This document shows, piece after piece, positions 1 through 12,549 of a stretch of DNA of 64,000 nucleotides. The stretch comes from Clavelina lepadiformis (taxonomy: Eukaryota > Chordata > Ascidiacea > Aplousobranchia > Clavelinidae). Numbering within the stretch: the first letter of the stretch is position 1; every line of letters starts with the position of its first letter. Below the pieces are notes generated by a model. It made no database searches and had not been told where the DNA came from. It saw only the letters and a list, made by a program, of their open reading frames with translations. The position numbers and the translations under genes are program-made. The DNA lies in the NCBI RefSeq assembly GCF_947623445.1, contig NC_135244.1:9362001-9426000 (forward strand), given 5' to 3'.

Positions 1-2171
1 TTATTTCTAGCATGATGGAACGCATTTTTAACATAAATATTTCCAATTTCTGCCAGTATTTATACACCATGTCGTAATTTTACAATCAATTTAAACTGTA
101 GAAATAACCAGCATATAACGGTAAATGGTACCTAAACATTCACTTAGGTTTTTGAGAAGCAACTTTCCTTTAAAACTACTGAAATTGTGTGACATGTTTG
201 ACATTCTAACGAAATACACACAAACTTAGTTCCACTGAAGTAATAGGAATTTTGACCGGTTTTGCTCACTTTTTAATGTTTTAAAAGGAAACGGTCGATT
301 TTGTGTTTAACTCAAACGTTTGATGGTGGTTTAACTTATAACTCCTTCAGAAATATAATGACGACAATAAAAATTTAAAATGCAGATCGCAAGACAGATT
401 GCTTACTTATAAAAATAAAAGTGTATGTATACTTACACTATCTTATATCCAAGTTGGTAAGTTGTATTAATGTAAGTTTTTCTTCCTGTATCCCAGCAAC
501 AAGACATATAGTGAAGCATACCGTCCGTTTGACAGTACAAATCCGTAGGTTTATCTGGAGGGTCTGCAACAGCAATAAAACGGTAATGAACAAAATCATA
601 TAACGAACTTGTACAAGTCACTTATATAAGATATCCAGCATATAACATCGCGTTGGGACACCAAATTGCCTACAATGTATATTTCTGCAACAATAGAACG
701 ATCACATAATGCTAGACTGTCTACCAACGAAATTAAATGGAGGCTACCACATCATCTTCGAGTACGGAAGTGAATTTAAAGAATGGTTGCACAAACATAA
801 CCTGATGCTCTTAAAATCGAGCAACTCATACGATGCAACAACAGCCAGTAATACAAACAAAAGGTAAAAAGAATATAGGTCTCCGAAAGCGAGCTATTGT
901 AATTAAATGTGTGTCTTGAATAAGAAAACAATGGAGACAAAAATTTTATAAATGCTAAAATCTAATAAGGGTAAATAACTTAGTTATAACTGTTAGGTAA
1001 TACAACTGTACAGCAAAATAATGGCTATGTAATATGTTATGTTGTTTTAACAGAAAAAGTAGCCTATTTGGTTTGTTTTATAGCGGCGCTGAATACTTAA
1101 AGGAACATAACTAACTTACATCCCACTTCCAGCAAAGTGCTGTCAAGAAGCGAATAGTTTACGGCTTCGAAGCATGCATATATTCCCGAATTGTCAATTA
1201 CTGCATGAGTTATCGTTAAAATCGACAACAAGGACTCGTTATCAGCAAGGTAGTCAACAATTGAAACGTTGTCGTTTGGGACTATGTCAATCCAACCCGA
1301 TGCGTTCTAAAAGAAAAGGTTAAAATTAATATTCATCCCTATATTACAAAACAATAATTAATTTATTATAAATCAGAAATCTCTCAATTACGCTTACGTC
1401 GTGCACATGATATGTAATATAATATACATTTTGATAAAGCAATAGTGGAATGTTTCAAAAATTCTATTAGACCATGTCAGTTCCAAAGTATAAGCGAACT
1501 GCTGTTTAGGCAGTTCATATCCCTTAAGTTGAATAATAATAAAACATATTTTACGTCTTTTACAGTAGGCTTTTGGGTCAAATTAAATGTATGTGTATAC
1601 AGTATACCAAAATACGTTTTGACGTCATTGCGTTACTAAGTTATTAACAACAACGTGATCATTGAAAAATCATACACACAGCTCAATGGTGGCGATAAAT
1701 ATTATTTCCATTTATAATATCTGTGTCTTGATCAATTCTAACAGCACATATATGTCAAAAGAAGCAACGCCGTCCAACTTATAAAACTCTTAAATGTGAA
1801 ATGTTATCCCTCACAAAAGGTGAATTGTACAAGGCGGTGCGTTAAATTCGAAGAATTGTAACCATAATGACGTTGTGCAAAGAGGCAACCTTCAGTTAAT
1901 TTACCTGCGGTATCCATCGCCATATTATTTTAATCCTCTTCTCGTGGGCCGTTATTAAGGCATTCTTTTCAGCCGATATTTGGCAGGTAATTGCAGCTGT
2001 TGTGCCGTTTCTGACCGTGGTAGTCTTTGTTGGCTTCACTTGGTTCGGCCATGATCTAGCTTCCAGTTTTCGGCAATTTACAAAAGCGACGACCATGAAA
2101 ACCAGAATTAAGATTTGCATCAGGTGAAACGGACGGTTTTCATCGATTGCCATTTGATCACTTGTTTGCAT
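1..2171 (-). CDS. gp130-like class I cytokine receptor, 5' part (gene runs off left edge)
   Basis: Three exons join in phase: 2171-1905 (89 codons, donor after CAG), 1306-1120 (phase 0 to 1) and 563-437 (phase 1 to 2, donor GTAAGT). Exon 1 has a hydrophobic signal segment (MQILILVFMVVAFVNC, residues 18-33) and the first half of an Ig domain (Cys63 in AAITCQ, Trp in IIWRW). Exon 2 carries the second half, with the F-strand motif DNSGIYAC. Exon 3 opens with PPDKPTDLYC and CCWDTGRKTYINTTY. This matches the start of the cytokine-binding module of gp130, where an N-terminal Ig domain is followed by PPxKPxxLxC and CxWDxGRxT. A weaker exon 4 (234-180, phase fits, donor GTAGTT) would add KFVCISLECQTCHTIS, placing two more cysteines where gp130 has them. 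The WSxWS motif, transmembrane segment and tail lie outside. The first ATG (2171) is taken; ATGs at 2153 and 2120 are alternatives. Expected role: cell-surface cytokine receptor signalling through JAK/STAT. Confidence 0.72.
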
Positions 2172-4102
2172 TAACACATTCGTGGATGTGGCACATTATA
2201 TCGACATCAATTGCTTTAAAATGAATTCAAGCTAAATGTATATTAAACCGTTAAACGGTTAAATGATTAATTGTTTAACCTTTTATAGTCATTTTAGAAC
2301 TACAGTATATACTTATACCTTCGCGCGTGTTATCAACGCAAGCGCTAACACCTATACCAATTGTAGTTAATTTTCCCTGCAGCTATATATTCTTTGGAAG
2401 GGAGAATTTCTGTTTCGTTGGTCACTTCATAAGTAAAGAATAACTGCCTGTTCCCTTGTCAACCCAAATACCTGCATGTAGGCCGCCTTACCTCGCCTTA
2501 AGTAATGTTATTTCCGTATATTACATTAATTTGTTATTTCGATCTTTGTACCTTCTCTTTCCATAACGGCAATCGTTATTCTTCATTTCACTTGAGCGCA
2601 AAGTAAATCGTAAAACGAAACCTTGGACGAAATCTCAGCGTATAGTACGATGTCGAGCCATTCTATCCGGAACCGGACTCGTGTCTAATTGCCTTTGCTG
2701 CAGTATGTCAAAGACTTACATATATAAAATGTTTTAAGATAAGAAAAAATTTCGCTCTCGCCCGCGGGCGGCTGTTGTGCTATGTTCGCTTTCTCATACA
2801 TAAAAGTCTGATCTCGATTACCCTGTGGTTTTACCATGATGAAATATTGTCACTTTTTCTTTCACATTACAAATATGTGGCTGCTGGTAGGCCTATTTCT
2901 GCGTCGACTGTCAAATTTAATCAAAGAATACTTTAGCTGTATTGCGATATCTATCTGTTTGCTACGCTCGTATGTTAGCAGTCCGAATATCGGGTTAATA
3001 TTTAACAGATTACCGTAAAGGTCCCCATTCCCACACACTTGTAAGCGCGACGAGTCACAAAGACTATACTTTCTATTGTTTTCTTCTTCCGAGTTCCGAC
3101 CCATGACTCATTTTCATGTCCACTTTTCACGCGATCGATTTTTTCTTCTCACTTATGACCAAGCATATCGTTATCTCAGCATTAAAGCCAATGAAAAAAG
3201 ACTAACGAAAACATCATCGTAACATAAACAATTGTAACTTACGCTTAATAAACTCAGCTAGCGCTATCTTTTTTCTACTCGTTAAGATTATAATTTCTCG
3301 TCATCCGACAACTATTCAGTTTGTGCCGTCTTGCTGGGCACTGAGCAGTTTTGATATATGTGCTAATGACGCACCCTAGCGGGTAGCGTATAACCTATTA
3401 ATATTAGTTACAGCGTTAGTGATTATGCAATGGATAAAACCTGTACATTGGCTAGCCTAGAAGTCAAAAAAATCAAAAAACCATTAAACTTAGAAAGCAG
3501 TGTGAGGAATGATGCCATTAATTGTTCCTTGAGAAAGATAGCAGGCTTAACAGGCTAATCCTAAATGCACTTCCAATTTCATGAAAGATGTAAACATTGC
3601 CAAATAATGGAATGAACCACAAAAAGACGTATCAATTAAACGCCTTTAAAAGCATTATATACCTAATGTTTACCAAATCTTATAGTTACATGATGATGGT
3701 ACTACTTTATTCTTTATTTGGTAATTATTAACTTGCAACTGCAATTCAAGCAGTTACAAATTGTGCATACAAAGCGTAAGCAATACGATTTGAGTAAAAT
3801 GATGGTGGCTGATTGTTTTCAACAGTTACAACTGTCATAGCATGTTGAAATACAACTTCCGCTTTGCTTGTTTGAAGCATTAAGAAAGTTTAATATTGGA
3901 GAGAGACTACTGATTTGCGCGACTCCAACGATATTGTAGTGACTTATAAGTAAGAGAGTATATTTAACCTGGTACTTGTAGCAGGACATTGGGCAACTGC
4001 ACATAGCTCTAGATACCAACAGGTAGGTATAATTAATATAGGATGTAATGTTTGTTGATGCAGTATTTTCTTGCACATTTAGTTGCAGTCAAGCTATAAG
4101 TA
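2172..4102. other. Intergenic region between divergent cytokine-receptor and FAM151-like genes
   Basis: The two flanking genes are divergent, so both promoters should lie here. I see no convincing coding exon. The 60-85 codon open frames near 2836-3104 and 3819-4076 lack family resemblance and splice context. No TATA box could be assigned with confidence. Confidence 0.5.
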
Positions 4103-7100
4103 ATGGATGATTTTTCAAGTGATGATACAGGACCAAAAACAAAGACACGACGTAGTGCTGTCCTTATTAAGCGGACACTAGCTGTACTTGCATTACTTGC
4201 CTGTTTGGGATTCATCACTGCAATTCTTTACGCGATAATAGACTTTTACACTTCTTCAAGCAATGTTACAACCAAACCTACCAAAACTGAACCTTGGACA
4301 CCTACAGGTTTTTAAATTATTATAGATTTAGATTTCTTGCTATAATAGTTTTCGTTGCGATATAAAACTTGTTTAGGTGCTATGCTATGCCGATTACCTT
4401 TCTCATCTACAAATGAGCATGTGGCGTTTAGCGGCCCCATACAGTAATTTCGCATGGCACTTTCCCTTTCAAGTTTCGGACTTCTGGGCGCATTCCTCAC
4501 ATCTTATTATTATTATTATTATTGGTGTGCAATATAAATGGTTATGCTGTACCGCACGACACGATATCACAGAATGTCTTGTGTTTCGTTAGTTCGAATA
4601 AACCTTTTAGTTTGATTTAGTTTCATTTTTGTTGGAAAGGTTTTCGTTCAATTTTTGCGTTTACGAGACTTTTGATAATCGCAAACAGGTTAGGAGAATG
4701 CTGCGGAGAATCTACGAATCTTTAGCAAAAGTTTATCGAACTACTCGTGAGTTAAGTTTGCAAACTTTACGAAGTTTGACCAAACTTTTTCCTCCCACTA
4801 TGTATTCATATCCGCACTAGCAACCCAATAGTTTACTAAAATAAAACTTCATACATTTCCCAAAGTTTAACTTTTCGCTCGTATTTATAGTTGTCAAAAC
4901 TGAGTTTTATAAAGTTTTTCAATTGCAACGATTGTAGATAACGTATGAAACATATTGGTACTATTAGAATTTATGGTGTACATTAGCCACCAAGGAAGGT
5001 CAAATTAAAATTAGTGTCATTTCAAAAACATTTGTTGACACAGTGATAGCAACAGAGTTCAGCACGATGGTTATGTATCCTGACAAAAATCTCACTGCCA
5101 GCGACATATTTCAATACTATCCAAGCGCCAATAAAGACGGTTTGAATATAGGCTTCTATCACGCTGCAAACACGAAAGACGATCTCCAGGCAGCATTGAC
5201 AGGTAATGCTCTGTGTCCTGCTCTTTCCTTCGAACTTGCAATCTTCATTATTATTCTATAACGTATCATTTGAACTCAACTTGACTGGATTAGGTATGAT
5301 ATATGCGCAAAAACATATATTCACTGAATGAAGATATCCTACAGTCTTCACATAATTAATTAATATTAATAGATGCCACAGTATATTATATGATATATAC
5401 AATTGAAATCGCTGTACCTACAACAGTTTAGTAGTCTTGCTTGTTTAATAGGAAGTGCTAAGGTGGTGGAGGGAGACGTTTCATTAAAGATATCTCGTTC
5501 ATCAGCAATCCCAGTCATGGGCGTTTTGCCAGGTACTGATATCAATTACAGTCTTAACGAATGGCTTGATGCAGTGATAGAAACAAACAAAGCCATCAAA
5601 TTGGATATCAAGATAGACGAGGCTGTTTCTGATGTACTGGAGTCTATCAAGTAGGCCTGTGTTCCATAGGGAGTGTTGTGTTTTTGATTAAAACGTGTAC
5701 CTGAATATTTATCATATTGAACACTTCAAGGTATAGCAGTTGTGTTTGTTGTATACTTATTATACAAGCTTCAAAATAAGAACACAATTTTACCACACAA
5801 ACTTAAGAGTTACAGCGTTAGGTTTTTAGTCGATCTTTAGGTCGACTTAAATTTTTAACTGTATACATTTTACTTTGTATGAATAATTTCGATTGCATCA
5901 TATCAGATCTCGTGCCCTTCACCAACCTGTTTGGATAAGTGCTGATGTTGTGGGTGGACCAGGAGCGGAAAATAGCCATTTGGATGCCGAGTCTTTGATT
6001 AGTTATGTGAATGAAATCTATCCCTACGTTTCATTATCTCTTGGCTGGACTACTGATTCAAGGTAAAACTACTGAAAACATGAAACTAACGTATAACTTT
6101 ATGGTATACTGCATTTGGGGAGCGGGGAGCCCTATGGTCCTATAAACACTATTTACAGCCAGATATTGAGCTAATCACACGGCTTATAGGCTTCCAGGAT
6201 TTCCTGATTCTATAGTATAATTCTCTTGATCTATTTCCAGGCTTGTCCATGGAACATTTTTTTCTGTCCCATCCCATCCCATCCCATGCCATCACATCAA
6301 AATACAATTCAATAAATGTTATTAAATTTATGGAAATTTAAGTCAAAATAAATCAACTTATACCAAGTATATAGCATTTAGCACTTTGTACAGCAAAGAA
6401 ATGGTGCTAAAATACTGCCAAGGGAATTGCAATTCGTGCTGTTCCATCCCATTCCCATCCCATGGGACATTTCCCATGGGATTCCCATGGGATTCCCGTG
6501 AGAATCCCATTCCCATGGACAAGCCTGTCTATTTCACTATACGTACTGCTTAGTTGTTGTGTATATTTTATCTTCCTTGTGGAAGTTATTAAAAACCCAC
6601 AGTCCAGGAAACACTGTGATAACTTTTGGAAGCCTAAGATTCCAGAAATCTCAAGCCTAATTGTAGTCCTATAGCCTACTCGTCTAAAATCATCCATTTA
6701 GGTTTCAATTTATTTTCCTACTTATAGTTCAAGCAAATTCACTTGGGAAATGATGAATGAAATGCTGGCAATCGCAGAAAAAAAAGTATCTCAGAAAATT
6801 ACTTTTACCTGTCTTGCTTCAGTTGTAAGGGCTTCTTGGCCTAAATTTTTGTGGCTACTAGAGCAATCAGACAGGTTATTTTTATGATTTTTGTTTATTT
6901 TGCAATTACGGTCATCCATTCATGATTTATAGACTAGCGTTGCGTATATTTCAGTTTCTCATTTACCGTTTGGAGCAATCATAACGTGTCTGTGGATGTA
7001 GAAGATCTGGTTTACTTTCGAGACAATCTTGCTTTTTCTCGCGTTTTTTACGAGGTTACTGAAATGGAGATGGATAATTTTCGTAAAGCTATTGGTGAGT

Positions 7101-10100
7101 GTAACAATTGCGAGTTAGCTGTTTAAGATAGGGTTACCATATTTTCGTGGCCTAAAATCCGGACACTCTTTAGTGCCCACTAGCGGTTTTTAAAAATGAG
7201 GTATGAACACATTGTCTGTCAATATGACGTCACACTAGCAATGCTTTGCTTATCCATTGTATACCGGAGTGGATTTTTGAACATAGTGTCGTGAATTCAC
7301 TAGGCTATGGGCTATTTCTGATTTGACCTCTGGTGATCTCTAGGCTAGGGTTAGGCTATGGTGATCTCTAGGCTAGGGTCTAGGTCAGACACGTCGCGTG
7401 CCACGTGTTGGACACCCCTGATTTACAGGATTATTCCCGCAATTCTAATTCCCCCAAAACGCCCATCATAAAATTCCGGACATTTGAGCATTTTTTAAAA
7501 TTCCTCCCGGACGCAAAATTTAACCCTACATTCCGGACATGTCCGGAATTTTCCGGACGGTATGGCAACCCTATTAAGACCAGAGCTGTTTCAAGAACAG
7601 ATCAACTTTTTAGCGCTTTTCGTATACTCAACTGGAAAAATACCAAAGTGTAGCCTATGTATAGCTATGAAATACCAAAAAGTATCTAACGTATGACTAA
7701 TTTTGCTAAAGCAACTATAATGTACGCCTTCTAAATACCAAAATGTAGCCATAATGTAACCAATGTATAGCTAAAATCCTGCTAATGTATACCTACGAAA
7801 TATACCAAAACAATGTTTAAAATAGCTAACGTAACTAATACAACTAACGTAGTTGTATTGTTTTATATTGTGAATCTCGTATGTATGTTACTATATTGGC
7901 TTTTTTAAATGTTGTATTATCACATGCTTTGTTACAAATGCACAAAAAGTGCAAATCCCGCAAGGAAAGATTTTATTCGTTGTGCAAGTCAGCTTCATGG
8001 CTTCGTTTTGATCAGAATATTGCACTAAATGCTTCAGTGTTTGCTGTTTGTGACGTTGTAAGTTTCGTTTATTTTAGTGCTTTATTACTTCCACGGTGTT
8101 GCAAGTGTAGTCTTGCTTTGTGTAGTGCATATTTCGGTTTTATAATATGGATAGGTTTTTTATTTAAAATTGGATATCTGAAAACTTATAAGTTACAAAT
8201 CAAAACTTCAATAGTAAAACAGATATTGATTTAGAGTTGGATTAAGATGCATTGTTTTAGCATTTTATAGGCCAATATTTTCTAGATGTGTCATAAATAA
8301 ATTATTTGTGGTAAGGTTATTTTTCTTTTTTCTATATTTTTTCAAAAGTATGTCGCATTTAAGCTATATGTAGCTGTGGTATGCATTACAATTAAGTTGC
8401 CTCATAATTCTCTTTTGTGACATGGAAATATTTTTAACATAAACTCGAGCCTGAACTTTTCGAACAATTTTCCAAATATCAAAATGTTGGCTACATTAGC
8501 TGTAGATAGGCCTACATTTGCTATATTAGCTACGTTTTAGCTATATTTTGGTACTTTAATAGCTCCCTTTTGTATACTACTAGTCTAGCCGAATGTACCT
8601 CTAAATTAACTATATTTTGGTATTTAGTAGCTACAGTACATTAACTATATTTTGGTAGTTACCGGTAGTAGCCACATTCGCTATATTTTGGAATATAGAA
8701 CGTTGCGTTGCACAATATCTGCCATTGTTGTCATTTAAGCACAGCGGGAGCACGGCGAACAAAGAAAAGCAACTAGAAATGTATCACTTGTACAAATAGT
8801 TAATTTACACAAAATGCACTTTCTTTAGTTTCACAATCATGCTGTATACAGGAAGCGAGATGTTTTTGCTACTAACCTGTAAATATCCAATCAGTTTATC
8901 CCGTATAGTTCGAGTAATTAACGATGGAAAATTTGTGTGCAGTTTCGTCACACGCAGTTAAAATAGTAATGTCGCTCACCCGGTTTAAATAGGGTTAAAT
9001 AGCTCAGTCTGAAGTTACTGAATGTCGTGAGCGTCATCTATCGTTTATCTTATTTGTTATTACCTTAATTGCCTGGAAAATCAGCTGACTGCGAGAAGAG
9101 AAAACAAGAGAACAGTTAATCGAGTTAGTTGGGCGTGAGCTATTAAAAGAAAACGATATGCTTCAATGCGTTCACGGTGGCAGCAGGGAGTAAAAGTCTG
9201 AAAATATAATAATATCTCAAAAATTACAAAATCAAACTTCATAAAACAAACATGGACAGATAGCTGAACACTTTTCAGAAAAAGTCACCAAATTTCAATT
9301 TTCTACAACAAACAGTGCAACTGTACGCCACATTTTGCTGTGACTGTGTGCAGGGTCGGCCACACATGGTGTAGAAAGGGTGTTTAGCCACATGTTCTTT
9401 CTTGCGCGGTTTAACAATAGGCTGCTTCGCAATAAATTCGCTTTCAGCCAGTTGATATCTTTATAAGCCAATTGTTCTTTTCAGCGTATGAACATGTTTA
9501 TCAAGAGCTTAATACAATGGTATACTGTGGTGTGAACAATACTTGTTCTTACTAATGCTTTGAGCAAAGTATTACTTCCACTGATACCGTGCATTCAAAT
9601 TGAGGTACGGTTATACTGTAGTATACGTATTGAAACCACGACAAATTAAAGCTGACTACGTCGCAATATACACAAAGAAGTACAGCATAAACTTCAGACG
9701 GCCTTGAGACTAAGCCTTCTGTAATGTTAACAGTAAAATTTATTTTCACTTCTGAAAGCTAACTAACTGTCTCAAAAAGTCCACGTTTAGCGTTACAAGC
9801 CAGTGTCGTCATAAGTGATTTAGGATAAACTGCTTCTGTAAAGATGCCTCGTATGCGTTATGCAAATTAAAGATTGGATCTTGAAAAAACAGCTATACAT
9901 AGGCTATTCGATTCATGTAAACACAAAGCACGAAATACGAACTCTATTTTTTATATAGCCTGCAGTTGATTACTTAGCCAGTTACTTATTCAAAACGTGA
10001 AGTAATAGAGCTGCCAGCTGGCCAGACGCGTGCTTGTTTAGGAACGGTCATGAGAGCGACGCCCCTTTTCTGACTTTTGAGCAAAACTTGGAGGGCGCTC

Positions 10101-12000
10101 TTGCTTTAGGTGTATTCGCTCATCGCCTGTTTTCCTTGATTACTTTACTTGCTATAATGATTACTCTGATATAACAGAAACTGGCACGTTTCCGAAGATG
10201 TTTTATTCTGGTGGAAACGTTTTAGACTATTTCCGAATACCCAACGCCATAGATGTTACGTGGGCTCATCGTGTTAATGGATTAAACGACCTCACTACGT
10301 CATTAACCGGTATAACTAAACATAATGGCAAAAACCTTGAAATCAAGCTATATTTTAATTGGTTATTTGCAAATAGTTGTTAGCATAGTTATTATACCTG
10401 AAGGTGTTAATATGAATATAAATGACAATAATTAATATCATATAGGGACATACCCTGACCAACCAGTGTTGGTCAGGGTATGTCAGTAACGCCATTGTTT
10501 TATTTATTAATGTAGATGATAGCATCTTGATGCTTGAAGCTGACGTACGACTCTACGGAGAAGGAACGGAGAAGTTGAATGAAAGTCTTCCAGTAATGTC
10601 ACATGATCCACCGGCTATTAATTATGAACTGACGCTAAGGGAATGGTTGGAAAAGGTATCTATATTATTGTCGAGGAAATAGTTTGCTGGGATGAGTTGA
10701 GCTGAGTTTGATAATATTAAAAAATGTATTAGACTAACTGTTTATAAGTGAATTTTACTCAGGTTATAGAAGGCGGGAAAATCAAGGGAATAAAACTTGA
10801 TTTTAAAAGCATCGGAGCAGCCAATGCCTCCCTATATGTTTTGCAAGATTTTAAGGACTCATTGCCTTTTCCTGTTTGGTTAAACGCTGATGTTTTACGT
10901 GGTCCGAACTCAGTAACGACTCCAGTGAATGCAACGGCTTTCCTTGAGATTGTGCAGACAATGTTTCCTGATGTCACAATATCACCAGGCTGGACCACAA
11001 GTATAAGGAGTATATTGTATAGATATGTGGTATAATGATTTTTGATCGGGAATGATTATTTGGAATTCATTTTTTACTTTCCAGTTTACATACGAACACA
11101 CCATTCGAACTAAAATATTTCACTTACTACTCAAAATAATTAATAGTTAGTTCAGCAGAATTGATTTTATTTTACTGAACATCACTCAAACGGTCTCAGC
11201 AGATTGAAGGCATGTAAATGCATATTAGAAAATTATTGTTAGAATGCTGAAAAAAGTTGTCCTGGTAGGCCTATGGCTATATTTAAACGATTGAGTTATT
11301 GTTATAAGCTTCTTTGATAAGTAAAATATTTTATATTTTAAAGTAACAATGTATAATGGTTATTTTAGTACAATTCAATTAGAGTAGTTAATTTTTTATT
11401 TTCATATGTAGCTTATCGACGTGTTGGTGAAAATGAGCCCTACTCACAAGAAATGGTAGAAGAAATGCATGCACTTTGTTCGACCACTCGTCAAGCATTT
11501 ACTTTTCCAGTGAGGGCGTCCTTAGCAAAACCATCCATCAAGGAATTCCAGTGGCTACTATCACAATCAAACAGGTATGATCAATGGCCTATATGACCCA
11601 AAAAGTTAGATTCATTAGGGGAGCCACGGCCCAATGTCCCCCCTCCCCCAAAAAAAATACGCTAGTTGATATGATGAAGTTCATCATCTGGAAGTTTTAG
11701 TTTTATAGATTATTTGTATTGCTTTATAAACGCTACAAATGTAATAACACAGTATCAAACTTTTTATCGTTTTTCGGATTTCTTTTTCGGTTTTATTTAT
11801 ATGTAGTCCACGCTTTCTTTACCAGATACACCTTAACGATTTGGCATAGCACATCCGAAGAAACAACAACAGAAGATCTACTCGAATTTTACAACAGTTT
11901 TCCTTCCCATAAAGTGTATTTTGATATTCCAGACGATATGATGAAAAACTTAAAAACTGCCATCAATAACCAAGAAAAAATAGCAGGCTTGTTCCATTAA
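4103..12000 (+). CDS. FAM151A-like: FAM151A/menorin-like protein with two tandem domains
   Basis: Eleven exons keep phase throughout: 4103-4307, 5044-5202, 5452-5650, 5907-6062, 6728-6874, 6955-7094, 10178-10309, 10516-10655, 10763-11000, 11412-11574 and 11826-12000, giving 617 residues (human FAM151A is of similar length). Exon 1 encodes a short basic cytosolic tail and one hydrophobic anchor (LAVLALLACLGFITAILYAI), so a type II membrane protein is likely. Exons 2-6 form domain 1 (IGFYHAANTKDDLQAAL, VVEGDVSLK, PVWISADVVGGPG, SLGWTT). Exons 7-11 form domain 2 (VTWAHRVNGLNDL, LMLEADVRL, FPVWLNADVLRGPN, SPGWTT). The E-x-D pair typical of the PLC/GDPD-like fold is present in both. The two halves share most intron phases, as expected for an internal duplication. 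Family role: the C. elegans menorin MNR-1 acts in skin-nerve adhesion; enzymatic activity is unproven. The 3.1 kb intron 6 holds transposons. Confidence 0.93.
6238..6527. mobile_element. hAT-type MITE in FAM151 intron 4
   Basis: The terminal inverted repeats are CAGGCTTGTCCATGG and CCATGGACAAGCCTG. They are flanked by a perfect 8-bp target duplication, TCTATTTC, at 6230-6237 and 6528-6535. The 290-bp element has no coding capacity. Its ends carry short runs of TCCCA repeats (left) and palindromic CCCATGGGATT units (right). Confidence 0.9.
7130..7572. mobile_element. hAT-like non-autonomous element in FAM151 intron 6
   Basis: Terminal inverted repeats are AGGGTTACCATA (left) and TATGGCAACCCT (right), with subterminal TCCGGAC motifs near both ends. 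The flanking 8-mers TTTAAGAT and ATTAAGAC match at six of eight positions, so an aged target duplication. The interior contains a short tandem repeat of GGTGATCTCTAGGCTAGGGT (about 7327-7382). No ORF of transposase type is present. Confidence 0.65.
7630..8700. repeat. Element bounded by inverted arrays of a TACCAAAATGTAGC-type motif
   Basis: From about 7640 to 7815 a degenerate unit (TACCAAA plus TAGCTAA/TAGCC variants) recurs in one orientation. From about 8480 to 8700 the same unit recurs inverted (TAGCTATATTTTGGTA). The arrangement looks like subterminal repeats of a non-autonomous DNA transposon. The 117-codon frame inside (7881-8234) is unlike any transposase I know and is probably chance. 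Confidence 0.5.
10447..10484. repeat. Perfect 17-bp hairpin in FAM151 intron 7
   Basis: The arm GACATACCCTGACCAAC, a 4-base CAGT loop and the exact reverse complement GTTGGTCAGGGTATGTC lie between exons 7 and 8. No tract of T follows. It may be a very short MITE relic or a structured intronic RNA. Confidence 0.85.
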
Positions 12001-12057
12001 TCACTCGAATGTTTGGCAACATTTTGACATATAGATACACGTTAAAGGATTGATACA

Positions 12058-12063
12058 AATAAA
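12058..12063 (+). terminator. Polyadenylation signal of the FAM151-like gene
   Basis: An AATAAA hexamer lies 57 bases past the stop codon. It is the nearest consensus signal and implies a very short 3' UTR. Confidence 0.55.
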
Positions 12064-12549
12064 ATATACGATCCTTTCTGAAAAATCAGCTACAGATGAA
12101 ATCGTAAAATTAACCGCTTCTAATTATTATCTTGCTTGCAAGTTTCGAAACGTTTTTGTTTGTTTTTGTTTTATTCGCAGGAACATATTTTTTAAAAGAA
12201 AACGTACACGCAAATAGAGATTGTTGAACACACGATAAAAAAAAATAGCAATAATAAAATAATCAGATTCACACAATGGTGTCGAAATTAATTGCGGTGT
12301 ATTCTGGGTATCTCCAGTAGGGTTTTATTTAGTCGAATATGTTTTATTTTGCATTTACTTGACGTCAGGTCTATAATAGCAAACTTCGTAGTATACCCGT
12401 ACTGAAAGTAACAATCACTGTGTTCACTTCAACTGTTAGTAGTACACAAGAGGGAAATGTACGGCGTAAATTTTACTTGCAAGTATAGCGAAAACAATCA
12501 CGACAATTAATTTACACAATCAATAACTCAGCATTTCCTAGAGCACTAT

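Noticed and set aside
4502..4523. ATT trinucleotide run
   Set aside because: A short microsatellite in an intron, ordinary for AT-rich DNA.
7881..8234. 117-codon open frame with hydrophobic stretches
   Set aside because: It lies in an intron inside a repeat-like element, is Cys/Phe-rich as AT-rich chance frames are, and has no recognisable domain.
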